Positions 1-9,506 of a DNA stretch of 64,000 bases are shown in pieces. The stretch's first letter is position 1. Each line of letters opens with the position of its first letter. Origin of the DNA: Candidatus Limnocylindrales bacterium (GTDB taxonomy: Bacteria > Desulfobacterota > Binatia > UBA1149 > CAITLU01); NCBI GenBank assembly GCA_035626395.1, contig DASPNR010000039.1, positions 33,073 to 97,072 on the forward strand, in the 5' to 3' direction. The notes beneath the pieces were generated by a model. It was not told the origin of the DNA, did no database searches, and saw only the letters and a list, made by a program, of their open reading frames with translations. Position numbers and translations under genes: made by a program.

Positions 1-864
1 CTGATCGGGCTTCTGGCGCCGAGCGAAGGCAGCGCCGTCGTGGCCGGGGTGGACGTGATCGAGCATCCTCGGCGGGTGCGCGACGCGATCGGATACATGG
101 GCCAGCGCGTCAGCCTCTACAAGGGTCTGACCTTGCGCGAGAACGTGGAGTTCTACGCAGGGCTGCACGGCATTGCCGGCAAGGAGCTGGAGCGGCGCTG
201 GGGCGGCATGCGCGAGCGCTTCGATCTGGCCGAGGCCGAGACGCGCCAGAGCGACGACCTCCCGGCCGGGCTCCGCCAGCGCGCCGGCCTTGCGCTGGCC
301 ACCCTGCACGATCCGCGCATGCTGTTCCTGGACGAGCCCACCGCAGGCGTGGACGTCGAGAGCCGCGCGATGTTCTGGGAGCTCATCCGCGAGCACAAGG
401 AAGAAGGCGTGACGGTCTTCGTGACCACGCACTTCCTGGAAGAGGCCGACTACTGCGATCTGATCTCGTTCATCGATCGCGGGCGCATAGTCGTCGATGC
501 CGAGCCCGAAGAGCTGCGCGCGCGCTTTTCTCCGGGCTACACGGCGACGTGCGAGCTGCCGCCCGAGCGGCGCGCCGCGGCGGCGGCGGAGCTGGTGCGC
601 GCAGGCTGGACGGTCCACGAAAACCCGGCCGGCCTGCACCTGAGCAGTGCGCGCGCCACCTCCGCCATGCTGCGCAGCGTTTGCGATGCGGCGGGCAGCG
701 AGGCGTGCGGCCGCGTCCGCGTCGATCAGCCGCCGATGGCGACGATCTTCCGCCGCATCATCCTGGACGGGAACGGCGCCCACTCCGGCGGTCGGTCCGT
801 CGGCGCCGTTTCGACGACCGACGCCGCGGGCCGGGGCACGCCTGCTCACGAGGGCGGGCGATGA
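1..864 (+). CDS. ABC-2 exporter ATP-binding protein, C-terminal part (YbhF-like)
   Basis: The reading frame is open from base 1, so the gene starts upstream; 287 residues are visible. It holds the second half of an ABC ATPase domain: a Q-loop region (MGQRVSLYKGLTLREN), a signature in the form LPAGLRQR rather than LSGGQ, Walker B LFLDEPTAGVD, and the H-loop TTHFLEEAD. The LPxGxxQR signature with DEPTxGVD is what I recall for the C-terminal ATPase domain of YbhF-type drug or cation exporters, so the full gene may have two ATPase domains. Its TGA overlaps the ATG of the permease that follows (ATGA). The three genes therefore look like one operon for a YbhF/S/R-like efflux complex in the inner membrane. 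The substrate cannot be read from sequence. Confidence 0.9.
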   Translation: MIGLLAPSEGSAVVAGVDVIEHPRRVRDAIGYMGQRVSLYKGLTLRENVEFYAGLHGIAGKELERRWGGMRERFDLAEAETRQSDDLPAGLRQRAGLALATLHDPRMLFLDEPTAGVDVESRAMFWELIREHKEEGVTVFVTTHFLEEADYCDLISFIDRGRIVVDAEPEELRARFSPGYTATCELPPERRAAAAAELVRAGWTVHENPAGLHLSSARATSAMLRSVCDAAGSEACGRVRVDQPPMATIFRRIILDGNGAHSGGRSVGAVSTTDAAGRGTPAHEGGR

Positions 865-2015
865 GCCTCAGGCGGCTGCGAACGCTGATCCTGCGCGAGA
901 TCCGCGCCACGCTGCGCGATCCGTTCACGCTGTTCGTCCTGGTGGCGGTGCCGCTGGGATCGCTGCTGGCGTTCGGATTCGTCGTGTCGACGGAGGTGGA
1001 GGGGATTCCGCTCGGCGTCTTCGACGGCGCGCGCAGCGAGCTCAGCCGCCGCATCGTGGCCGAGCTGACCACGCACCCGGCCTTCGAAGCGCGTTCCTAC
1101 GTACGCCGCGACGAGCTTTCCAGCGCGCTCATCAACGGCGACATCGGCGTCGGCATCATCATTCCATCGGACTTCGAGCGCGCGCGGGCACGCTCCGCCA
1201 GCGGCGACGAGCCTGCGCAGATCCAGCTCCTCTACGACGGCGCCGAAGCGGTGCTGGCAGCCAATGCCGAAGGCTTCCTGCGCGGCATCACCGCTGCTGC
1301 GCTGCGGGAGCATGCGGGCGCCGACATCGGCATCGCGCGCGTGGAGGCCGCCGCGTCGATGACGGCAGCCGGCGGCGGAGTCGGCAGCAGCGTGCGAGTG
1401 CTCTTCAACCCCACGCTCGATGGCCGGCCGTACATGGTGGCGGGCACCTTCGGCTTCGTGCTGAGCTTCCTGACCACGCTCATCACCGCCGTCTCCATCG
1501 TCAACGAGCGCATCGGCGGCACGTTCGAACAGCTGCAGCTGACGCCGGCAACCTCGCTGGAGATCGTGCTCGGCAAGCTGCTGCCGCTGGGCGCGGTGTT
1601 CTCCTTCGACGTGCTGGTGATGATGCTGGCCGCGTCGTGGGTGCTCGATGCATGGCCGAGCGGCAGCGCGCTGCTGTTCTGGTCGATCGCCAGCTTCTAC
1701 GTCGTCACGTCGCTGGCGATGGGCCTGATCTTCTCGGCGACCTCGGCCACCGCTGCCGAGGCGGTGCAGAAGACCGTGCTGTTCAGCATCCCGCTCGTGC
1801 AGCTCAGCGGGTTCGTCTACCCGATCCGCAACATGCCCGAGCCGGTGCAGTGGGTTTCGATGATCCTGCCCGCCACGCACTTCATCAACGTCAGCCGGTC
1901 CATCTACCTTCGCGGCGAAGGCGTGGCCGAGCTGTGGCCGGAGATGCTGGTGATCGTCGGCTTCGGCATCGCCCTGGTCGTGCTGGCGCGCCGAACGCTG
2001 GAGTCGCGCGAATGA
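861..2015 (+). CDS. ABC-2 family transporter permease (YbhS-like)
   Basis: A 384-residue inner-membrane permease of the ABC-2 type. One N-terminal membrane segment (about residues 20-45) is followed by a long extracytoplasmic domain. Five further hydrophobic segments fill the C-terminal half, including the region with the motif PATSLEIVLGKLLPL, which is typical of the family. I chose the ATG at 861 because it overlaps the stop of the ATPase gene in an ATGA arrangement. An upstream in-frame extension exists but lies on top of the ATPase. It probably pairs with the permease at 2077 to form the channel of an exporter. Confidence 0.9.
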   Translation: MSLRRLRTLILREIRATLRDPFTLFVLVAVPLGSLLAFGFVVSTEVEGIPLGVFDGARSELSRRIVAELTTHPAFEARSYVRRDELSSALINGDIGVGIIIPSDFERARARSASGDEPAQIQLLYDGAEAVLAANAEGFLRGITAAALREHAGADIGIARVEAAASMTAAGGGVGSSVRVLFNPTLDGRPYMVAGTFGFVLSFLTTLITAVSIVNERIGGTFEQLQLTPATSLEIVLGKLLPLGAVFSFDVLVMMLAASWVLDAWPSGSALLFWSIASFYVVTSLAMGLIFSATSATAAEAVQKTVLFSIPLVQLSGFVYPIRNMPEPVQWVSMILPATHFINVSRSIYLRGEGVAELWPEMLVIVGFGIALVVLARRTLESRE

Positions 2016-2076
2016 AGCAGGCAGCGGCGCAGCGGGGCGGAATGCCTGCCGACGACGTGGCAGGGAGGCACCTTCC

Positions 2077-3201
2077 ATGGTGAAGGGGCTGCGCACGATG
2101 TGGACCAACGTGTGGGCGGTGGCCTTCAAGGAAGGCGCGCTCATGCGCCGCGACAAGGTGCTGATCGGCGTCTCCGTCGTGCAGCCGATCATGTTCCTGT
2201 TCCTGTTCGGCGTTGCCCTCACCAGCAAGCCGGCCAACGTCCCCTGGATCGTGCTCGATCAGAGCCAGAGCAGCTACTCGCGCCGCCTCATCGCCGAGGT
2301 CCAGGCGAGCGGGTATTTCCTGCCCGCCCGCACCGTCGCCAGCTACGACGACGGCCACGGGATGCTCCACCGCGGGGAGGCGCTCGCGCTGGTGGTGGTG
2401 CCGCATGACTTTCACCGCGACGTACTGCGCGGCAGGGGCGAGGTGCAGATCCTGCTCGACGGCGCCGACCCGCTCAGCGCCGCGCGCATCGGCGCCTACA
2501 TTCGCGCCATCGCCGCGTCGGTGGCGATGGGACGCGAGCAGCTGGCCGCGGCGCCGGCGCCGGTGGAGCTTCGGCAGAGGTTTCTCTTCAACCACACGCT
2601 CGACGATCGCCATTTCCTGCTGGCCAGTCTCGCCGGCATGCTGCTGACGAACGTGACTCTGTCGCTTGCCGCGTTCGGGCTGGTGGCCGAGCGCGAAGAG
2701 GGAACCTACGAGCAGATGCTGTCGCTGCCCACGACTCCGCTCGAGATCGTGCTCGGCAAGCTGCTGCCGACCGTCTTTCTGTGCTACGCCGTCCTGGTCC
2801 TGGCCATCCTCTTGCCGGGCCTCGCCTTCGGCATCTGGCCGGCGGGCAGCCTGTTCGCGCTCGCGCTGTTCACTCTGCCCTTCGTGCTGGCCTCGCTCGG
2901 CCTCGGCGTCTTCGTCTCGACGCTGGCCGCGACCGTCGCGCAGGCCATTTTCATCAGCGTCTTCTTCATCATGCCCTCGTTCGTGCTGTCCGGCGCGATG
3001 ATGCCGCATCAGCTCATGCCCGATGTGCCGCGCCACATCGGCGCGCTGATGCCGCTGCGGTGGTACCAGATCGGCATCCGCCGCATCATCACGCGCGGCG
3101 GCGGCCTCGACGACGTCGTCGTGCCGTTCCTTGCACTGAGCGGGTTTTTCGCCCTGATGCTCGTCTTCATACGCCTGCGCTCCCGGCCGCGCCTGGCCTG
3201 A
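2077..3201 (+). CDS. ABC-2 family transporter permease (YbhR-like)
   Basis: A 374-residue second ABC-2 permease with the same layout as its neighbour: one N-terminal membrane segment, an extracytoplasmic domain, then five C-terminal membrane segments. It carries the related motif LPTTPLEIVLGKLLPT, so the two permeases are paralogues. The ATG at 2077 has a Shine-Dalgarno-like GGAGG about 8 bases upstream. It lies 61 bases after the first permease and is probably translated from the same message. Two permeases with one (possibly double) ATPase fits a YbhFSR-like heteromeric exporter. Confidence 0.9.
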   Translation: MVKGLRTMWTNVWAVAFKEGALMRRDKVLIGVSVVQPIMFLFLFGVALTSKPANVPWIVLDQSQSSYSRRLIAEVQASGYFLPARTVASYDDGHGMLHRGEALALVVVPHDFHRDVLRGRGEVQILLDGADPLSAARIGAYIRAIAASVAMGREQLAAAPAPVELRQRFLFNHTLDDRHFLLASLAGMLLTNVTLSLAAFGLVAEREEGTYEQMLSLPTTPLEIVLGKLLPTVFLCYAVLVLAILLPGLAFGIWPAGSLFALALFTLPFVLASLGLGVFVSTLAATVAQAIFISVFFIMPSFVLSGAMMPHQLMPDVPRHIGALMPLRWYQIGIRRIITRGGGLDDVVVPFLALSGFFALMLVFIRLRSRPRLA

Positions 3202-3274
3202 AGCTGTCCCTATCTTCGGCCGCCGCCGGCGCGGCGCTTGCCTGGGCCTGCCGCGCGCCGACAATCGCGCCGCG

Positions 3275-3673
3275 ATGACGCAGGCACGTGCCCGCAATCT
3301 CCTGTGGCTGGCGTTGCTGCTGGCCGCGCCGGTGCCGTTCTTCCTGGTCGTCGTGGGCCATGTGCCGGTTGCCCGCCTGCTGCAGCTTCTTGCGCTGACG
3401 CTCACTTTCATCGCGGTCGAAGGACCGGCCGGTGCCTTGCGCACCGTCGTGCTGCTGCTGGTCCTGCAGATCGCGCTATGGGCCGGCGTGCTGCGCCTGG
3501 TGGCGAGCCTGGCCGCGGCCGCCATGCAGCGCGCGTTCGGCAGCGCCGGCCTCGCCGCCGCAACCATGACCGCCGCGCTCCTGCTCGTCGCTGCGGCCGC
3601 GACGTTCCCGCTCTACCGCACGCCCTTCCGCTCGGCCTCTCTGCACGCCACGCTGCTCGAGGTCTTCGAGTGA
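3275..3673 (+). CDS. Small integral membrane protein of unknown function
   Basis: A 132-residue, strongly hydrophobic protein with about four membrane segments (roughly residues 8-28, 35-50, 57-80 and 90-108) and no motif I recognise. Its TGA overlaps the GTG of the following DUF3604 gene (GTGA), so the two are probably co-translated. The start is less certain because no clear ribosome binding site precedes the ATG. The pairing suggests a membrane partner for the secreted DUF3604 protein, but that is inference. Confidence 0.65.
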   Translation: MTQARARNLLWLALLLAAPVPFFLVVVGHVPVARLLQLLALTLTFIAVEGPAGALRTVVLLLVLQIALWAGVLRLVASLAAAAMQRAFGSAGLAAATMTAALLLVAAAATFPLYRTPFRSASLHATLLEVFE

Positions 3674-5577
3674 GACGTCATCCAGGCGCACCTTTCCTGC
3701 TGGCCGCTTCCCTGCTCGGCCTGCTCGCGCCGTGGGCGTCGGGCACGGCCGCATCGTTCGAGCGAACCGAGCATCGCGAGCCGTGCGCAGCCTACAACGA
3801 GCTGCGATCTCCGTTCTTCGGCGACCTTCACGTGCACACTTCGCTGTCGTTCGATGCCAATGCGCTCGGCGTGCGAAACCTGCCCGCGGATGCGTATCGT
3901 TTCGCACGCGGCGAGCCGCTGGGACTGCAGCCCTACGCCGCCGGCGGCCAGCCGCGCCGCACCGTGCGCCTGAGCCGGCCGCTGGACTTCGCTGCCGTCA
4001 CCGATCACGCCGAGCTGCTCGGCGAGCTGCACCTGTGCCAGACGCCAGGCTCCCCCGCGTACGACTCGCTGGTGTGCACGACCTACCGGCGCTGGCCTTT
4101 GCTGACGTATTTCTTCGTGGCCAGCCGGATGCTCAGCATCGCCGGCCCCGAACGCTACAGCTTCTGCGGCGAGGAAGGCGTCGGATGCCGAGAGGCCGGC
4201 GTGGGCCCGTGGCAGATCATTCGCGACGCGGCCGAGCAGGCCTACGACCGCACCTCGGCATGCACGTTCACGAGCTTCGTCGCCTATGAGTGGAGCGGAG
4301 GCCCCGGCGGATACATGACCCATCGCAACGTGATCTTCGCCGACGAGCGCGCGCCGCGCCTGCCGGTCAGCTTCCTCGATGCCTCCGACGGCGACAAGCT
4401 GTGGACGCGCCTCGAAGAAGAGTGCGAGCGCGAAGGCTGCCGCTTCGTCACGATCCCGCACAACACCAACCTCTCCGGCGGCCTGCTGTTCGAGTCCGCG
4501 GCCAACGACGCATTCGACGCGGCCTCGGCGCGCCGGCGCGCGCGCCACGAGCCGCTGCTCGAAGTCCTGCAGCACAAGGGCGATTCGGAATGCCGCGCGA
4601 CCGCGGCCGACGAGCTCTGCAATTTCGAGAAGCTTCCCTTCGCGCGCATGGAGGAGCAGCCGTTTCCATTCCGCTGGCAGCCGCCGGGCGCTCTCACGTT
4701 CGCTCGCGACATCCTGTCGGAAGGTCTGCGCATCCAGCGCCGCATCGGCGTCAACCCCTACGAGATGGGCGTCATCGCGGCCACCGATACGCATCTGGCG
4801 GCGGCAGGCCTCGCCGACGAAAGCGGCTATCCCGGCCACGGCGCCGGCGGCGACGTCACTCGCCACGAGATTCCGCTGGTGCCCGACTCGCTCGCGTTCA
4901 ACCCCGGCGGACTGGCCGTGCTCTGGGCGGAGGAGAACTCGCGCGATGCGCTCTTTGCCGCCATCCGCCGCCGCGAAGCCTACGGCACCAGCGGACCGCG
5001 CATGCTGGTGCGCTTCTTCGGCGGCTGGACCTACCCGAGCGACATCTGCGCGAGCACCGACCTGGTCGAGCGCGGCTACCGCGACGGCGTTCCGATGGGC
5101 GGCAGCCTCGGCGCAGCCACCGGCGGCGCGGCTCCAGTCTTCATCGTCTCGGCCATGCAGGATGCCGGAACCGGCGAGCAGCCGGGCACGCCGCTCGAGC
5201 GCGTGCAGATCGTCAAGCTGTGGGTCGAGGGGGATGAGGCGCGCGAGAAGACCTACGACGTTGCCCTGGCCGCCGGCGCCGAGGGAGCGCCCGATCCCGA
5301 GACGTGCGCGGAGCCGGCGGCGCACGGAGCGGCGAGCCTCTGCACTGCATGGCGCGATCCGGACTTCGATGGGAGTGAGCCCGCGCTCTACTACGCGCGG
5401 GTGGTCGAGCGGCCGAGCTGCCGGTGGTCGGCGCGCGTGTGCGAAGACAACGGCGTGCGCTGCAAGGACGGCAGCAGCGTGCCGCGCGAGCTCGCGTACT
5501 GCTGCGACGGCAGCGCGCCACGCCTGATCCGCGAGCGCGCCTGGACCTCCCCGATTTTCTTCAGCCCAGCTTCCTGA
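3670..5577 (+). CDS. Secreted DUF3604 family protein (PHP-like fold)
   Basis: A 635-residue exported protein. The GTG at 3670 overlaps the upstream stop and begins a clear signal peptide (hydrophobic stretch FLLAASLLGLLA, likely cleavage near ASGTA-A). The mature protein opens with the PHP-like motif FFGDLHVHTSLSFDAN and has later histidine/aspartate motifs (TDHAELLGE, IPHNTN, ATDTHLAAAG), consistent with a metal-binding amidohydrolase/PHP-like site in DUF3604 proteins. Many cysteines, especially near the C-terminus, suggest disulfides outside the cytoplasm. The family's reaction is unknown to me. The gene ends 17 bases inside the convergent hydrolase gene. Confidence 0.88.
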   Translation: MRRHPGAPFLLAASLLGLLAPWASGTAASFERTEHREPCAAYNELRSPFFGDLHVHTSLSFDANALGVRNLPADAYRFARGEPLGLQPYAAGGQPRRTVRLSRPLDFAAVTDHAELLGELHLCQTPGSPAYDSLVCTTYRRWPLLTYFFVASRMLSIAGPERYSFCGEEGVGCREAGVGPWQIIRDAAEQAYDRTSACTFTSFVAYEWSGGPGGYMTHRNVIFADERAPRLPVSFLDASDGDKLWTRLEEECEREGCRFVTIPHNTNLSGGLLFESAANDAFDAASARRRARHEPLLEVLQHKGDSECRATAADELCNFEKLPFARMEEQPFPFRWQPPGALTFARDILSEGLRIQRRIGVNPYEMGVIAATDTHLAAAGLADESGYPGHGAGGDVTRHEIPLVPDSLAFNPGGLAVLWAEENSRDALFAAIRRREAYGTSGPRMLVRFFGGWTYPSDICASTDLVERGYRDGVPMGGSLGAATGGAAPVFIVSAMQDAGTGEQPGTPLERVQIVKLWVEGDEAREKTYDVALAAGAEGAPDPETCAEPAAHGAASLCTAWRDPDFDGSEPALYYARVVERPSCRWSARVCEDNGVRCKDGSSVPRELAYCCDGSAPRLIRERAWTSPIFFSPAS

Positions 5578-6466
5578 CCTCGGCGGGGGCGGCGCCGGTC
5601 AGCGCCGCGATCTCCTGCACGTAGCGCGCCCACAGATCGCGCGGCAGGTCGTGTCCCATGCCCTCGAGGACGACCAGCCGTGCACCGGGGATCGCGGCGG
5701 CCGTGGCCATTCCGGCTTCCAGGCGCACCAGCGGATCGTCCTTGCCGTGAATGACCAGCGTCGGCACGCGCACCGCGGTCAGACGGTCGGTGCGGTTGCC
5801 GGAAGCCAGGATCGCCGCCAGCTGCCTGCCGGTGCCGATCGGATCGAAGCCGCGATCGTAGGAGCGCGTGGCCACCGCTCGCACCCACTCCTCGTCGAAA
5901 GGATAGCCGGGGCTGCCGATGACACGGAAGACGTGCGCCGCGTGGGCGATGGCGCCGTCGCGATCCAGCGGCGGCGCCGTCAGCAGCACGCTCATCGCCT
6001 CGGCCGTTGCCTGCGGCAGCGTCGGATCGCCGGTCGAGGACATGATGGAGGTCAGGGTCCGCACGCGCGCCGGATGCTCGATGGCAAGAGTCTGCGCGAT
6101 CATCCCGCCCATGGAGGCGCCGACGACATGCGCGGAGTCGACGGCGAGCGCGTCGAGCAGCCCGACCGCGTCCATGGCCATGTCGCTGAGCGTGTATGGC
6201 GCCTCAACCCGCTGCCCGGCAAAGGCGGCCGCCATCGCCATCGCGATATCCGGCATGCGCGCCTCATGCAGATGGGTGGAGGCGCCCGCGTCTCGGTTGT
6301 CGAAGCGGATGACGAAATGACCGGCGTCGGCCAGCGCCTCGCAGAACTCCTCCGGCCACAGGATCATCTGCGCGCCGAGGCCCATGATCAGCAGGAGCGG
6401 CGCCGCGCCGGCATCGCCGAACGTTTCGTACTCGATTTCGATGCCGTTGCAGGCGGCTCTGGGCAT
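5561..6466 (-). CDS. Alpha/beta hydrolase
   Basis: A 301-residue alpha/beta-fold hydrolase. Visible features are the oxyanion-region strand LLLIMGLGAQ, the nucleophile elbow GASMGGM (Ser within G-x-S-x-G), the acid strand VIHGKDDPLV (Asp) and the catalytic His in MGHDLP. This is the layout of esterases and of aclacinomycin methylesterase-like hydrolases. I chose the ATG at 6466, which is preceded by GGAGA at good spacing; an in-frame extension to 6655 has no such support. The substrate is unknown. It overlaps the convergent DUF3604 gene by 17 bases. Confidence 0.9.
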   Translation of the reverse strand: MPRAACNGIEIEYETFGDAGAAPLLLIMGLGAQMILWPEEFCEALADAGHFVIRFDNRDAGASTHLHEARMPDIAMAMAAAFAGQRVEAPYTLSDMAMDAVGLLDALAVDSAHVVGASMGGMIAQTLAIEHPARVRTLTSIMSSTGDPTLPQATAEAMSVLLTAPPLDRDGAIAHAAHVFRVIGSPGYPFDEEWVRAVATRSYDRGFDPIGTGRQLAAILASGNRTDRLTAVRVPTLVIHGKDDPLVRLEAGMATAAAIPGARLVVLEGMGHDLPRDLWARYVQEIAALTGAAPAEVRKLG

Positions 6467-6668
6467 GGCAGGTCTCCGCGGGGGGCAGGATGAAGGCTTT
6501 CCGTTGCGCCTTCGTAGCAGATCGCGGCGAAACGTCACGGCGCGGGTCCGGCCGCTCGCAGAGTCGTCCCGTTCCGGCCTTTCAGCGCCGCCGTAACGGG
6601 CAGCAGCGCCGAAGCCGGTCTTGCCGCCGCAGCTCACCTCGAGCCGCGGCGGCATGGATCCGGCGGGC

Positions 6669-7103
6669 TCACTTTTCCCGCTTGCTGAGCTCCTTCAGCT
6701 CTTTGCGCGCAGTGGCGGTATTGAGAGGCTCATCCGGGCGCGCCAGCGAGACGCGCCACAGGTGCGTCAGCTGTGCATAGGTCAGCGACGGCATGCCGAG
6801 CCGCATCAACTTCTTGAGGAAGGGAACCATGTCCGCTCCGCGGCTGCCGCGCGGAATCTGCACCTGCAGACGCCGCATCTTCTGGTATGGCCCCACGATG
6901 CGCAGCTCGCGCTGCACGACCGAACGGGGAATGCCGGTGAACTTGGCGAAGCCTTCCACCTTGTCTTCGGGCAGATGCCCGTTGCTCAGCATGGAGCTGA
7001 GCGACCCGATGGGAACCTTCAGGTGCTTGGCCAGCCCGCGGAGGGTCTTGTCGCGAGCCTGCAGCGCCATGATGACCTGCTTACGAAAGCCTTTGCTTGG
7101 CAC
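6669..7103 (-). CDS. Small helix-turn-helix protein
   Basis: A 144-residue basic protein. Residues about 20-58 look like an XRE/lambda-repressor-type helix-turn-helix (LRGLAKHLKVPIGSLSSML), followed by a second helical segment and a conserved-looking Lys/Arg-rich tail (ELKELSKREK). The start is a GTG at 7103 with GGAAGG seven bases upstream; the nearby ATG at 7110 is out of frame. It is probably a small DNA-binding regulator with no enzymatic domain. The divergent 283-base region between it and pcm is the likely control region, so it may regulate itself or pcm, but no target is visible. Confidence 0.75.
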   Translation of the reverse strand: MPSKGFRKQVIMALQARDKTLRGLAKHLKVPIGSLSSMLSNGHLPEDKVEGFAKFTGIPRSVVQRELRIVGPYQKMRRLQVQIPRGSRGADMVPFLKKLMRLGMPSLTYAQLTHLWRVSLARPDEPLNTATARKELKELSKREK

Positions 7104-7386
7104 CTACCATCCTTCCGGGCGCAGCTCTCCTGCATGCTGCGCCTGTTTTTCGTGCGTGATTGAAGCCCCCGATGGCGACCGGAGTGCGCCAGCGAAGATG
7201 ATTTGTTTCAGAACCCTGCATTCCATTTTCTCTTCGCGCGATGGAGTCAAGTCGAAGTGGGCAATTTCACTATTCGGCGCCACGCTCGACCGTTCGAACG
7301 GGTCGCAGGCTCCCGCCCATGGCCGTACGACACGGCATCGGACGCCGCTTCGACAGGCCTTTCTGTCTCCTCCCGCCCCTGATGGA
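7104..7386. promoter_or_regulatory. Divergent intergenic region between HTH gene and pcm
   Basis: The core of this 283-base divergent spacer (about 7190-7290) is more AT-rich than the surrounding coding sequence. On the minus strand a TTGACT hexamer lies at 7250-7245, a plausible -35 box for the HTH gene, though no convincing -10 follows at 17 bases. No gene is visible here. Confidence 0.3.
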
Positions 7387-8109
7387 ATGCTGTTCGGGCA
7401 CATGGCGAACCATGGTTCAGTGCAGACGCCGTTCGCGTGCGAGCGGGCCGCCCTTCTCCACCGCATCGAGGAGGAGGTCCGGGAAACCGCGGAGTACCTG
7501 GGCATCGACAGCCTCGATGAGCGCGTCCGGCAGGCCATGCTGGACGTTCCGCGCCACGAGTTCGTTCCGCCCGACCAGATCGCCAACGCATACTTGGACG
7601 AGCCACTGCCCATCGGCTTCGGACAAACCATCTCTCAGCCATACATCGTAGCGGCGATGACCCAGCTCCTGGACCTCGACAAGAACGACGTGGTGCTCGA
7701 GGTGGGAACCGGCTCCGGCTATCAGACCGCCGTCCTGGCGCAGCTGGTGAACAAGGTCTATTCGATCGAGATCGTCGAGCCGCTCAGTCGTCGCGCGCGC
7801 CAGACGCTCACGCGTCTGGGGTATGGCAACGTCGAGCTACGCTGCGCGGATGCGCACGACGGCTGGCCGGAGCATGCACCGTACGATGCCATCCTCATGG
7901 CGGCTGCGGGCCCCGAGATCCCCTCGCCGTTGCTCGAGCAACTTGCTCCGGGCGGTCGTCTGGTCGCGCCGGTGGATCGCGGCGAGCGCGCGCAGATGCT
8001 CGTACTCATCGCGAAGGATCACGACGGCAGCCTCCAGCACCGCGCGGTGCTGCCGGTGGCCTTCGTTCCGCTCACGTGCGCGGCCGATCATGAAGCTGAT
8101 CCGATGTGA
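7387..8109 (+). CDS. pcm: Protein-L-isoaspartate O-methyltransferase
   Basis: A 240-residue SAM-dependent methyltransferase that repairs isoaspartyl residues in aged proteins. Recognisable elements are the N-terminal MLDVPRHEFVP, the substrate-side motif GFGQTISQPYIVA, motif I EVGTGSGYQTAVLA for SAM, and the later APYDAILMAAAGPEIP and LAPGGRLVAPV. The start is uncertain: ATG at 7387 or the in-frame ATG at 7402 (235 residues); neither has a strong ribosome binding site. It is cytosolic. It stands alone, facing away from the HTH gene and towards the amidohydrolase. Confidence 0.92.
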   Translation: MLFGHMANHGSVQTPFACERAALLHRIEEEVRETAEYLGIDSLDERVRQAMLDVPRHEFVPPDQIANAYLDEPLPIGFGQTISQPYIVAAMTQLLDLDKNDVVLEVGTGSGYQTAVLAQLVNKVYSIEIVEPLSRRARQTLTRLGYGNVELRCADAHDGWPEHAPYDAILMAAAGPEIPSPLLEQLAPGGRLVAPVDRGERAQMLVLIAKDHDGSLQHRAVLPVAFVPLTCAADHEADPM

Positions 8110-8137
8110 CGACGTCGGAATCCCCGACGCAACGACC

Positions 8138-9322
8138 TCACGCCACCCGCCGAGCCAGCGACCAGCCATTGTCGCGCATGATCGAACGGATGTCGCCGCT
8201 GCTGAAGCCTGACAATTCGTCGACGAACGCCGTCGGCTCGGCAAGGCCCTCGGCATGCGGAAAATCCGATCCCATCAAGATGTGACCGGCGCCGATGGCA
8301 TCGCGCAGCTCCGCGATGTCGTCCTCGTAGTACGGGGAGACCCAGACGTGGCGGCAGAACGTCTCGCGCGGATCCTCGACGAATGCCTGCGGCATCTGCC
8401 CATGGGCCTTTTTCAGCTTCGCCAGCAACAACGCTACCCACTCCGACCCAGACTCGATCGTCGCCACGCGCAGACGCGGATGACGCGCAAAGACGCCGTG
8501 GCAGACCAGAGCGGCCATGGTGTCGAGAATGGGGTTGGCCGACAGCGCCAGCCGCAGCGGCGAATAGCGGAACGCTTCCATCTCGGACGACTCGCCCCAA
8601 TCCTCCGCATACCTGTGGTAGCCCGAGTCCCCGGAATGGAACGCGACCGTCACGCCCGCTTCGCTGGCGCGCGCCCAGAACGGATCGAACATCGCGTCGC
8701 CGGGCGAGCGGTTCCCGCTGCGGGTCGCCACCGGCGCCGAGCGCAGACAGACGACGCGCACGTCGCGTTCGAGCGCCCGCTCCAGCTCGGCCACCGCCGC
8801 ATCGACGTCGACGAGCGTGATCATCGGAGCGGCGAACAGACGCTCGCGATAGGCGAAGCCCCAGTCCTCCTCGAGCCAGCGGTTGAAAGCGCCGAATGCG
8901 GCGACGAGCGCCGGAGGGTCGTGCTTGAGCGCTTCCTCCATGCCGACGCCGAGCGTCGGAAACAGGAACGCCGCCTCGATGCCCTGCTCGTCCATCAGCG
9001 CCAGGCGCGCGTCACGGTCGCGATAGGCGGCACGGATCGGCTCGAGGCGCCCGAACAGCTCGGGCATCGATTTTCCCTCGGGATTCCTGCCGCGAAAGAA
9101 CTCGTCGAGAGCTCCCGGCCTGGCCACCGGATCGAAGGTGGGATTGGGAATGAAACGGTTGATGCGGCCGCCCACCAGCAAACGCTTGCGCCCGTCGACG
9201 ACCGCCCACTGCATCGCACGCTTGGCCATGCGCCGATCGATGTGCCGGGTGAACGCGTCTTCGGCTTCGTAGTAATGGTTGTCGCAGTCGAATGCGCGAA
9301 AGCCGAGGTCCCTGATGGTCAT
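8138..9322 (-). CDS. Amidohydrolase family protein (amidohydrolase 2 type)
   Basis: A 394-residue TIM-barrel hydrolase or decarboxylase of the amidohydrolase-2 group (ACMSD-like). The N-terminal strand has DCDNHYYE where the family's first metal motif lies. Later elements are VAFHSGDSGYH, an internal helix-rich region, and the final metal-site strand ILMGSDFPHAEG. The ATG at 9322 is preferred because AGGGGCG lies about 7 bases upstream; an ATG at 9343 is also in frame. Such genes are common in aromatic-compound catabolism, but nothing near it names a substrate. Confidence 0.85.
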   Translation of the reverse strand: MTIRDLGFRAFDCDNHYYEAEDAFTRHIDRRMAKRAMQWAVVDGRKRLLVGGRINRFIPNPTFDPVARPGALDEFFRGRNPEGKSMPELFGRLEPIRAAYRDRDARLALMDEQGIEAAFLFPTLGVGMEEALKHDPPALVAAFGAFNRWLEEDWGFAYRERLFAAPMITLVDVDAAVAELERALERDVRVVCLRSAPVATRSGNRSPGDAMFDPFWARASEAGVTVAFHSGDSGYHRYAEDWGESSEMEAFRYSPLRLALSANPILDTMAALVCHGVFARHPRLRVATIESGSEWVALLLAKLKKAHGQMPQAFVEDPRETFCRHVWVSPYYEDDIAELRDAIGAGHILMGSDFPHAEGLAEPTAFVDELSGFSSGDIRSIMRDNGWSLARRVA

Positions 9323-9506
9323 GCAACGCCCCTGTGTCGTCATCGCGGCACGTCGCGAACGATCGAATCCGCGACGGCGTAGGTATCGAAGGCAATCGAA
9401 AGGACCATGGTGGCCAGCGTCGCCGTCGAGCCGGCCGATGCGGCCGAGACCGGCTGGTTCTTAGCCCTCGCGCCGCGGGCACGGAAGCGGACCGCCGCCC
9501 ACCGCG

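Noticed and set aside
549..860. N-terminal extension of the first ABC-2 permease to an upstream start
   Set aside because: It would overlap the ATPase gene for over 300 bases; the ATG at 861 overlapping the stop (ATGA) fits the permease family start.
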